DNA from: Pirellulaceae bacterium
GTDB taxonomy: Bacteria > Planctomycetota > Planctomycetia > Pirellulales > Pirellulaceae
Assembly: GCA_029243025.1 (NCBI GenBank)
Contig: JAQWSU010000006.1
Location: 310,001-374,000 of the forward strand
Reading direction: 5' to 3'
DNA length: 64,000 nt
Numbering within the stretch: the stretch's first letter is position 1; each line of letters begins with the position of its first letter. The translations under genes and the position numbers were made by a program. This document shows positions 57,358 through 64,000 of this stretch, piece after piece. The notes under the pieces were generated by a model that saw only the letters and a program-made list of their open reading frames with translations, ran no database searches and was not told where the DNA came from.

Positions 57358-59550
57358 ATGAGCAACTCTTTTTTTCTCTCGACCTTATCCGTTTTCGCGT
57401 TGGTTGCTTCCGGATCACTATTTGGGGGCGAAAAGGTAATCAGTGCCTCTCGGGTCGCAACGGACCTGTCGCGACCGATCTTTGCCACCGCTCCGGTTGA
57501 AGACTTCGAACGCTTGTTCATTGCGGAGCAACACACAGGCGAGATCCGCATCTTGGATTTAGCCAGCGGCGAAATGCTGGCCGAACCGTTCCTTGACATC
57601 GGACGCCCCTCGCGGGGGAATGAGCAAGGTTTGCTAGGGCTGGCATTCGATCCCAACTACGCCAACAACGGACAGCTATTCGTCAATTACACCGACTCTC
57701 GAGGGACGACGCACATTGAACGATATACGGTTTCTGAAAACCCGAATGTCGTCGATCAAGAGTCTGCGCTGCCGATTCTCCAGTACAACCAACCTCAATC
57801 CAACCACAATGGGGGTTGGATTGGTTTTGGCCCAGACAACTACTTGTATGTTGCTTCCGGGGATGGAGGCGCGGCAAACGATACGGGTTCTGGACACACC
57901 TCAGCGGTGGGTAACGGACAGGACATCACGAACAACTTGCTCGGCAAAATGCTTCGGCTGGACATCTCGTCAGACGCTTACCCTGACGATACCGATCGCA
58001 ACTACGCAATCCCACCCACCAACCCGTTTCGTAACCAAGCGGGTGACGACGAAATTTGGGCCTATGGTTTGCGAAATCCTTGGCGCAATGGGTTCGATCG
58101 CATGACCGGCGAACTCTACATCGCCGACGTGGGTCAAAATCGCAAAGAAGAGATTAATGTACAGCCCGCCGATAGTGTGGGAGCTGAGAATTATGGCTGG
58201 CGGTTGCGCGAGGGAACGGTTGCCACGACCGGTGGCGTTGGGGGTCCCGCTCCGCCGGATGCGATTGAGCCCATTCACGAATACAACCATGTCAATTCGA
58301 CCGATGGCGGCTTCTCTGTGACCGGCGGCTACGTCTATCGAGGTCCAATTGAAGATTTACAGGGACACTACTTCTTTGCAGACTTTGTAAGTAATCAGAT
58401 TTGGTCTCTGAAATATGAAAATCAAGCCGTATCGAACTTCCAAAATCGAACGGACCAGATCACCACCGACACGGGCTTGATCGAATCGATCTCCTCCTTT
58501 GCCGAAGATGCAGCGGGCAATCTTTATGTGGTAAGTCTCAATGGAGATGTGTTCCGCTTCGAAGGTACAAGCGAGCAAATCGCAATTGTTGAACGTGGCT
58601 CAATTTGGAAATACCTGGACGATGGTTCTGATCAAGCTGCCGCTTGGCGAACAACGAATTTCAATGATGACCAATGGGCCGAAGGACCCGCCGAATTGGG
58701 TTATGGTGACGACCCGGCTACCGAGGTCAGTTTTGGTGGCGTTTCGAGCCAAAAACATCCCACGACCTATTTTCGCCATGATTTTGAAGTCGCAGATCCA
58801 ACCCTCTATCAATCGCTAAGACTCGATTTATTCCGGGATGATGGTGCGGCCGTGTATCTGAATGGTGTCGAGGTGCTGAGAACCAACCTGGATGCGGACG
58901 CGACATTCGATTCCCTGGCCACCAGATCGGTGGGTGGCACCCAGGAAACCGAACCGGTTTCACAAACGCTCTCCGTCGATTCGTTGCTCGCCGGCCCGAA
59001 TACACTGGCGGTCGAGGTGCATCAGTCTTCGTTGCGGAGTTCGGATCTTCGGTTCGACCTGCAGTTGAATGCAATTCTTGCTGCTTCCGAACCCACCGGT
59101 GATGTAAACGGTGATGGAATGGTCGATGTTCAGGACATCGATGCTTTGAACAGAGCAGTCCGCGAGGGTGAATTCGAAGCCCCATACGATCTCAATCAGG
59201 ACGGCATCGTGAATGGGTTAGACCGGGACGTATGGGTGCGTGACTTGCGGCAAACCTGGTACGGTGACGCCAATCTCGACCAGGAATTTAACTCAGCTGA
59301 TTTCGTGACCATCTTCGCGCAAGGTGAATATGAAGATCAAATCGAGCTGAACTCGGGCTGGGAAGATGGCGATTGGAATGGCGATGGTGACTTTACGAGT
59401 TCCGACTTGGTTGTCGCGTTGGCCGACGGTGGTTACCAAAAAGGAGAGCGAGCAGATTTGGCGGCCGTGCCAGAACCTACCACTGGCTGGTTGCTGGTGA
59501 TCGGTCTGCTCAGTTCGCTTACTCTAAGGCAGCGGCAGGCTGCAACTTGA
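57358..59550 (+). CDS. Secreted PQQ-type sugar dehydrogenase with dockerin-like module and PEP-CTERM
   Basis: 730 residues. The signal peptide is about 1-23. A six-bladed glucose/sorbosone dehydrogenase domain covers about 30-420 (GNEQGLLGLAFDPNYANNGQ; NHNGGWIGFGPDNYLYVASG; NPWRNGFDRMTGELYIADVG; GGYVYRG). A beta-sandwich-like region (about 415-575; TYFRHDFEV, LRLDLFRDDGAAVYLNGVEV) also occurs in the giant protein at 31805. The four-loop dockerin-like module (about 581-699) and a PEP-CTERM tail (PEPTTGWLLVIGLLSSLTL, then basic residues) end the protein. Members of this domain family oxidise aldoses using PQQ, but the cofactor and substrate here are unproven. Export and surface attachment by exosortase is likely. 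Confidence 0.87.
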   Translation: MSNSFFLSTLSVFALVASGSLFGGEKVISASRVATDLSRPIFATAPVEDFERLFIAEQHTGEIRILDLASGEMLAEPFLDIGRPSRGNEQGLLGLAFDPNYANNGQLFVNYTDSRGTTHIERYTVSENPNVVDQESALPILQYNQPQSNHNGGWIGFGPDNYLYVASGDGGAANDTGSGHTSAVGNGQDITNNLLGKMLRLDISSDAYPDDTDRNYAIPPTNPFRNQAGDDEIWAYGLRNPWRNGFDRMTGELYIADVGQNRKEEINVQPADSVGAENYGWRLREGTVATTGGVGGPAPPDAIEPIHEYNHVNSTDGGFSVTGGYVYRGPIEDLQGHYFFADFVSNQIWSLKYENQAVSNFQNRTDQITTDTGLIESISSFAEDAAGNLYVVSLNGDVFRFEGTSEQIAIVERGSIWKYLDDGSDQAAAWRTTNFNDDQWAEGPAELGYGDDPATEVSFGGVSSQKHPTTYFRHDFEVADPTLYQSLRLDLFRDDGAAVYLNGVEVLRTNLDADATFDSLATRSVGGTQETEPVSQTLSVDSLLAGPNTLAVEVHQSSLRSSDLRFDLQLNAILAASEPTGDVNGDGMVDVQDIDALNRAVREGEFEAPYDLNQDGIVNGLDRDVWVRDLRQTWYGDANLDQEFNSADFVTIFAQGEYEDQIELNSGWEDGDWNGDGDFTSSDLVVALADGGYQKGERADLAAVPEPTTGWLLVIGLLSSLTLRQRQAAT

Positions 59551-59560
59551 GTGGCTCGAG

Positions 59561-60976
59561 TTATTGCGATGGCAATTCGTTCTTCGGCACGACGAATAAA
59601 ACTCGCAAATCACGGTTGGGCAACGACGGCTTTAATCGTCGCAGTTTTTCCGTCATCGACTCAAATCCCTCAGCTTCACCCCCCGACTGCTCATCAGCGT
59701 CGGCATGGGGAGCCTCCCGTACCCGTTGCTCGGGCAACCCACCGAAATGCAGATTTCCACGGCGCTCTGGACGGGTGAAGAAAACAATCGCCGGTCCATC
59801 CTGCAAAAGAGACCCACTGTCATCGTGTTGCGGGTCTTTTGCTGGAACCACCGTCGACGATTCGATTGGGGCTCCCGGTTGCAACGCGGTGGCAACCTTT
59901 CCTTCCTCTTCCGCACTGGCTTCTTCCGCACTGGCTTCTTCAATGTGATTTTTGAAAAGCAACGCAGACAATTGGGCATATTCTGGCGAGTTAGCATCGA
60001 AACGAGAGATGCTCGCCACATCGATCGATCGATCTTCCAAACCAGCCCTGCTATTCGACTTCGTCTTTCGATCCGCTGCCGGCTGATCCCGCAGTGCCGA
60101 TTCGTGCAGCTGCGAAATAGGTTTGAGCTGTGCGAGGCTATTCGCAAGTTGTTCCGGTGATCCTTCTGCTGCAAACAGATCAACCTCATCGGGACGTAAT
60201 CCCGTCGGGGCTTGGATTCCCAAGCGTTGCTGATTGTGCGACGGACTTCCGGATGGCTTGTTGGATTTCGTGACAAAGACAACAGCATCAAAGGGAATCG
60301 CAGAGGCGAAACGTGCCGATGAAACAACCGGATCAGCTTCCAATTTGGCTGCCGCACCAAAGATGGTATCCGCAGGCAATTGGTCCGCACGCGTGGTCGT
60401 TGAAGACCGGTTAGACTCAGCCGTCAGCCCACCTCCGAGTGGTGGAGCAGCCATTTTCGCTTCAGGGAGAGACTTGTCCATCGCCTCATCCGTTGCGAAC
60501 GAGTCGGTTGCCAACGACTTCGCCTGAGGAAACTCGAGATCCGGCGATTGAGCGTTGGGTTGTGATCGGGCCGAATCAGCTTGATTAAAAGCCACATCGG
60601 TTCCAACTCCTTGATCACGAAACACGACCATGATCACCAGAGCGGCAGCAATCGCCATTCCCGCCCAAAAGAAGCGTCGCACAACACCCGGTGGTGGGTG
60701 GGAGGCTGGGGCTTGTGGGGTTATCGGATTTGCGTGCGCGTCGTTCACCTGATTCTGCGCCCGATCCAAAACTCGTTTATGAAATTGATGATCGAGTCGA
60801 TAGTTGGGCAACGTTTCCAACTTGTCGCGCAGCGTTGTTAGCTCCTCAAGCATCTGACGATACCGAGGCTCTCGCGCCATCACCTCTTCAACGCTTTGGC
60901 GTTCTTCGACGGAGAGCTCCCCATCCAAGTAAGCGCTGATCATCTCGTCGGCGAATTGTGGACTTTGTTTTGACAT
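59561..60976 (-). CDS. Anti-sigma-factor-like membrane protein
   Basis: 471 residues. The N-terminus (about 1-60) has the anti-sigma start ISAYLDGELSVEERQSVEEV, typical of RsiW/zinc-finger-type anti-sigma factors. However, the zinc-binding His-x3-Cys-x2-Cys residues are absent. One transmembrane helix is at about 96-115 (FFWAGMAIAAALVIMVVF). The rest is a long, Ala/Ser/Pro-rich extracytoplasmic tail. It is 66 bases downstream of the ECF sigma gene on the same strand, so the pair is probably one operon in which this protein holds the sigma factor at the membrane. A tandem EEASAE stretch near residue 340 is low-complexity. Confidence 0.75.
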   Translation of the reverse strand: MSKQSPQFADEMISAYLDGELSVEERQSVEEVMAREPRYRQMLEELTTLRDKLETLPNYRLDHQFHKRVLDRAQNQVNDAHANPITPQAPASHPPPGVVRRFFWAGMAIAAALVIMVVFRDQGVGTDVAFNQADSARSQPNAQSPDLEFPQAKSLATDSFATDEAMDKSLPEAKMAAPPLGGGLTAESNRSSTTTRADQLPADTIFGAAAKLEADPVVSSARFASAIPFDAVVFVTKSNKPSGSPSHNQQRLGIQAPTGLRPDEVDLFAAEGSPEQLANSLAQLKPISQLHESALRDQPAADRKTKSNSRAGLEDRSIDVASISRFDANSPEYAQLSALLFKNHIEEASAEEASAEEEGKVATALQPGAPIESSTVVPAKDPQHDDSGSLLQDGPAIVFFTRPERRGNLHFGGLPEQRVREAPHADADEQSGGEAEGFESMTEKLRRLKPSLPNRDLRVLFVVPKNELPSQ

Positions 60977-61042
60977 GAGCTCCAGGCTTGTCGTGCGATT
61001 CGATTAACACTCTCCTCGGGATAGCACGACAGCACTTCCAGT

Positions 61043-61609
61043 CTAGGTTTCGGTCTTTTCCGACAAAACCGTCTTCAAACGCTGCTTCAAGTGAATTCTA
61101 GCCCGGTGCAGTCGACTACGTACTGTACCCACCGGTAAATCCAAGATCTCTGAAATGGTTTCGTAACAACAACCTTCCATTTCCCGTAAAACGAGTATTG
61201 AACGATGTTCGTCGCTCAGTTCGCTGATGGCCAGATGAATTTGGCGAGCTCGTTCTTCACGTTCCAGCCGTTCTAGTGGTTCCTCGGAATCGTCGGCAGG
61301 TTCGGCGCCGGCCGTTTCACGCGACTGCTCAACCGATAGTTCAGGGCGTTTGCGGCGAAGCCGGCTGATCCAAAGATTGAACGCGATCCGATACATCCAC
61401 GTGTAAACACTCGCCCGGCGTTGAAACGTGTTGAGCTTCAAAAAAGCTTGAACAAACGTTTCCTGCGCGACATCTTCCGCCTCCTCGTGACAGCCGATCA
61501 CATGTACCAGAGTGTTAAACAACCGATCCTGGTACTTCTGGATCAACTGGCCAAAGGCTGCGTTGTTGCCAGCAAGCGTCTCGTCAATTAACAGCGCATC
61601 TTCTTTCAC
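61043..61609 (-). CDS. ECF-type RNA polymerase sigma factor
   Basis: 188 residues. Region 2 is clear (FGQLIQKYQDRLFNTLVHVI; EDVAQETFVQAFLKLNTFQR; VYTWMYRIAFNLWISRLRRK). Region 4 has SELSDEHRSILVLREMEGCC, then YETISEILDLPVGTVRSRLH with the helix-turn-helix. A Glu/Arg-rich linker separates them. The length and missing region 3 place it in the ECF (group 4) class. It heads an operon with the anti-sigma-like gene. Its target promoters cannot be read from this sequence. The call is secure. Confidence 0.93.
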   Translation of the reverse strand: MKEDALLIDETLAGNNAAFGQLIQKYQDRLFNTLVHVIGCHEEAEDVAQETFVQAFLKLNTFQRRASVYTWMYRIAFNLWISRLRRKRPELSVEQSRETAGAEPADDSEEPLERLEREERARQIHLAISELSDEHRSILVLREMEGCCYETISEILDLPVGTVRSRLHRARIHLKQRLKTVLSEKTET

Positions 61610-61971
61610 ATTTGCTCCGAAAACTGAGACGCCAAGAGGCGATCAAAAGTTCCCTACCGAAAAACAAATCCCACGACGAAGGTGGAACCGCTGACATTTT
61701 CTAACAGACCCGATCACCCAAGTCACTACGAGGGCGTAAGTTACCGGTCACAACGAGCCGATCGAATTTGGTCGCGATTCGCTCGCATTTCAGTCCTGAC
61801 CCATTCTCTCGCGGAGCCAATTTGGCGATGCGATTCTGGCCACTCGGTCAGCAGCCACGCGCGGATTTGGTGCTGCTCCCCAACCGGTATCTTGCCTGAA
61901 AGTTGTTTTTTTTTCAAATTTCGGCAGCGGGCCGCTTTTAACGGGGATCGGTTCAGCCATGTTTAGCAGAC
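61610..61971. other. Intergenic region, 360 bases
   Basis: Between the sigma operon start and the end of lgt. It holds the sigma-gene promoter and perhaps the small frame at 61790-61960; otherwise I see nothing. Confidence 0.4.
61790..61960 (-). CDS. Possible small frame immediately downstream of lgt
   Basis: A 56-codon frame, starting MAEPIPVKSGPLPKFEKKTT, begins 12 bases after the lgt stop on the same strand. It has no ribosome binding site that I can see and no recognisable family. It could be translated by coupling to lgt. I list it as a possibility only. Confidence 0.2.
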   Translation of the reverse strand: MAEPIPVKSGPLPKFEKKTTFRQDTGWGAAPNPRVAADRVARIASPNWLRERMGQD

Positions 61972-63267
61972 TCAATCCGCCATACGTGCCGATGTAAATC
62001 GCGGCTGCCGCAGTACAAAAGCCCAGAGGACAATCGTACCAATCGTGATCGCGACACTCACATTTTGCGAGATTGTCATTTGAGCCATAAAGGTGTTTTC
62101 ATCGGTACGCACCCATTCCAACAGAAAGCGAGTCACGGCATACAGACTCAACAACAATGCGATAACCTGACCATGTCGATTTCGAAATGGGAAGTAGGCT
62201 AACGTCAGGAGAAAGATCAGAAAGGCATTCAACGAACTGTAAAGCTGCGTTGGATGAACCGGCAAACTGCGTTCTGGCATTCGATCGATCGTCCAACTCA
62301 CCTGCCGACCATCAGCCATTTGCAGTTCAAGTCGTGGTCCACTTCGCTCCAGCAGTGCCTGTGCATGGGGCAAATTCTGGATCGAATAACCGTTGACCGC
62401 GACAATTTGCTCACCCACGGCCAGATCCACATTGGCGACCGGTGACTCCAAATCCAATTCGCCAACAAGGACACGTTCATTCTGATCTTCTCGAATTCGG
62501 ATACCGTGCAGATATCCAAGCGACTGCTGATAAACATACGGCGGGCTGCTAGCAGGAAAGGTAACTGACCACGCCACGTCATGCTGACAGGGACCGCCGA
62601 AACAACATCCGTTCAACAGACATCCTAAACGTCCAATGGCTAAACCGAGCGCGAGACTCGGCGCAATTAAATCGGCCAGTGCAAGCGGATGCAACTTATG
62701 CTTGTAGGTGAAGTAGAGAAATCCGATTGCTGCACCGATCAAAGATCCGTACACGACCAGGCCTCCATTGACGACGCTCAGCATGTTACCCAGCGTCTCA
62801 ATCAGCGTCTCGCCTTTCATCAAATCCCAATACTGGATGATGAAAAATAGTCGAGCTCCAATGATCCCTGCGAGAATCACTGCGAATCCCAAGCCAAAAA
62901 TCAGGTCGGGATGCAAACCGGCTTTTTGGCTTCGATAGACGCCGAGGGTTACCGCAGACACGACGGCAAGCAGCAACATAACTCCATAACCACGAATGGG
63001 CAGTCCTCGCGCGGCAGACACGGGGGGAAAGGTTGCAAAACCAACTGGGACATCTTGTTCAATACGGGGGATCAGAAATACGATCGCCAGTGCAACCAAG
63101 CCGATCATCGGCAACAATCCGATTGCTTCTGATTTTCCATCCGCGCGTCGGATAGCTCGCAGCACGAGCAGCCCACCCACAAACAACCAGATGATCAATA
63201 GCCAGCCCACCCCGAACACATCCAGCGGTCCCAATTGTTCGGGTATGTAAAAGAGTGTTTGCCGCAC
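61972..63267 (-). CDS. lgt: Prolipoprotein diacylglyceryl transferase with inserted PDZ-like domain
   Basis: 431 residues, against about 290 for E. coli Lgt. Lgt transfers diacylglycerol from phosphatidylglycerol to the lipobox Cys of prolipoproteins in the inner membrane. The Lgt core is visible in IRGYGVMLLLAVVS, GARLFFIIQYW, VVNGGLVVYGSLIGAA and GRLGCLLNGCCFGGP (about 212-226), then HPTQLYSSLN (about 338-347). Between the last two lies a PDZ-like insert of about 80 residues (about 252-331), with VGELDLESPVANVDLAVGEQ and IVAVNGYS. An N-terminal extension of about 90 residues adds two membrane segments. It is 31 bases downstream of panC on the same strand. Confidence 0.88.
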   Translation of the reverse strand: MRQTLFYIPEQLGPLDVFGVGWLLIIWLFVGGLLVLRAIRRADGKSEAIGLLPMIGLVALAIVFLIPRIEQDVPVGFATFPPVSAARGLPIRGYGVMLLLAVVSAVTLGVYRSQKAGLHPDLIFGLGFAVILAGIIGARLFFIIQYWDLMKGETLIETLGNMLSVVNGGLVVYGSLIGAAIGFLYFTYKHKLHPLALADLIAPSLALGLAIGRLGCLLNGCCFGGPCQHDVAWSVTFPASSPPYVYQQSLGYLHGIRIREDQNERVLVGELDLESPVANVDLAVGEQIVAVNGYSIQNLPHAQALLERSGPRLELQMADGRQVSWTIDRMPERSLPVHPTQLYSSLNAFLIFLLTLAYFPFRNRHGQVIALLLSLYAVTRFLLEWVRTDENTFMAQMTISQNVSVAITIGTIVLWAFVLRQPRFTSARMAD

Positions 63268-63298
63268 GCCTGGGATCCCTTCGGCTTATGCTCAGCAA

Positions 63299-64000
63299 CT
63301 AAGTCAAACCCGACTCAGACTCGCGCCTGAGCTGACGATTGTCGATTAAGCGTGTCGAGCCAACATAGGCTGCAACGAGGACAACGGCGGAGGTTGCGAC
63401 CTCCGTGAGAGGCCGAAGCGTTTTCGCACACCGCACAGCGACATAATCGACTCGGTCAATCGGGCCCTCGGCCAACGTTTGCCGCACCTCGTTTTCAAGA
63501 ACCCTTGGGTCACGTTCGCCGGCTGCAAAACATTCAGCAGCGCGTTCCAGTCCCTTTGAGATCAGCAGCGCCGTTTTTCGTTCGCTTGCACTCAAGTATC
63601 GATTACGCGAACTCATCGCCAAACCGTCAGCTTCGCGAATAATCGGACATGACCGAACCTCCGTTGACACGTGCAGGTCACGCACCATATCCCGAATCAC
63701 CAGACACTGCTGATAATCCTTGCAACCAAAGAAAGCCAGATCAGTGGGTAAGATCTGAAACAGCTGCAAGACAATCGTGGCAACTCCACGAAAATGTCCT
63801 GGGCGGGATTTCCCTTCGAGATCGTCGCCAACTTTCGGAGCCGTCACGAAGGTCGTGAAATCCGCTGGGTAGATTTCATTTTCCTGGGGATGAAAAACCA
63901 GGTCAACGTTGTAGTTCGACAATGCTTCAAGATCATCCGACAAGGTGCGCGGATATTGCGACAAATCTTCCGAGGGTCCGAATTGCGTCGGATTCACAAA
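63299..64000 (-). CDS. panC: Pantothenate synthetase (5'-truncated by the window end)
   Basis: C-terminal 234 residues; the frame runs on past base 64000, so the apparent GTG start at 63997 is internal (FVNPTQFGPSEDLSQYPR is a mid-protein PanC motif). PADFTTFVTAPKVGDDLEG, GHFRGVATIVLQLFQILP, FFGCKDYQQCLVIRDMVRDL and the SSRNRYLS motif are all diagnostic of the ATP-dependent ligase that joins pantoate and beta-alanine. Together with panB at 54949 it covers two steps of pantothenate synthesis. The missing N-terminus holds the HIGH-like motif. Confidence 0.94.
   Translation of the reverse strand, partial: FVNPTQFGPSEDLSQYPRTLSDDLEALSNYNVDLVFHPQENEIYPADFTTFVTAPKVGDDLEGKSRPGHFRGVATIVLQLFQILPTDLAFFGCKDYQQCLVIRDMVRDLHVSTEVRSCPIIREADGLAMSSRNRYLSASERKTALLISKGLERAAECFAAGERDPRVLENEVRQTLAEGPIDRVDYVAVRCAKTLRPLTEVATSAVVLVAAYVGSTRLIDNRQLRRESESGLT

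Noticed and set aside
1-64000. CRISPR arrays, insertion sequences, prophage, rRNA or tRNA genes
   Set aside because: I looked for direct-repeat arrays, transposase motifs, integrase genes and conserved RNA signatures and found none.

Overview
The window looks like a chromosomal segment of a planctomycete, most likely of the Pirellulales / Rhodopirellula type. The evidence is a PSD1 cytochrome plus DUF1501 pair, a secreted protein with a LEPR-XLL N-terminus, several PEP-CTERM proteins with EF-hand/dockerin-like tails, BBP7- and Lpg1974-like outer-membrane barrels, an archaeal-type formyltransferase (Ftr) of H4MPT-linked C1 metabolism, and an Lgt with an inserted PDZ-like domain. Genes lie on both strands and most are housekeeping or envelope genes. 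I saw no prophage, insertion sequence, CRISPR array, rRNA or tRNA.

Layout. 0-8 kb: transglutaminase-like fragment, M50 protease, GDPD-type phosphodiesterase, MMPL/RND transporter and an outer-membrane barrel. 8-13 kb: transaldolase, SEC-C/TPR protein and RibD. 13-18 kb: PSD1/DUF1501 operon, then a 51-residue membrane peptide behind a sigma-54-like promoter. 18-24 kb: a helicase/nuclease pair resembling B. subtilis MrfA-MrfB, 5-formyl-THF cyclo-ligase, a GT9 glycosyltransferase and a DUF4254 protein. 25-40 kb: a secreted-protein region with a giant CRTAC1/thioredoxin/TPR protein, two paralogous PEP-CTERM proteins and a CotH/lamin-tail protein. 40-56 kb: alpha/beta hydrolase, SRAP protein, Hsp70 plus DUF2760, Lpg1974-like porin, metallophosphoesterase, PAS-GAF-receiver protein, ribosomal protein S1 homologue, YyaL/DUF255 protein and PanB. 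56-64 kb: Ftr, a PEP-CTERM sugar dehydrogenase, an ECF sigma/anti-sigma pair, Lgt-PDZ and PanC (cut by the window end).

The most striking observation is in the CRTAC1 gene. Its frame is interrupted by one UGA (26899-26901) and continues in the same frame through the same domain family for another 689 codons. A hairpin with a GGUC apical loop lies at the spacing expected for a bacterial SECIS element. I interpret this as a selenoprotein, 1354 residues long with Sec at position 665, rather than two genes or a pseudogene. Other notable items are the sigma-54-like promoter with its small peptide, a terminator-like leader before a PEP-CTERM gene, a four-loop calcium-binding-type module shared by four exported proteins, the PDZ insertion in Lgt, and a possible 6S-like RNA next to the cyclo-ligase gene.
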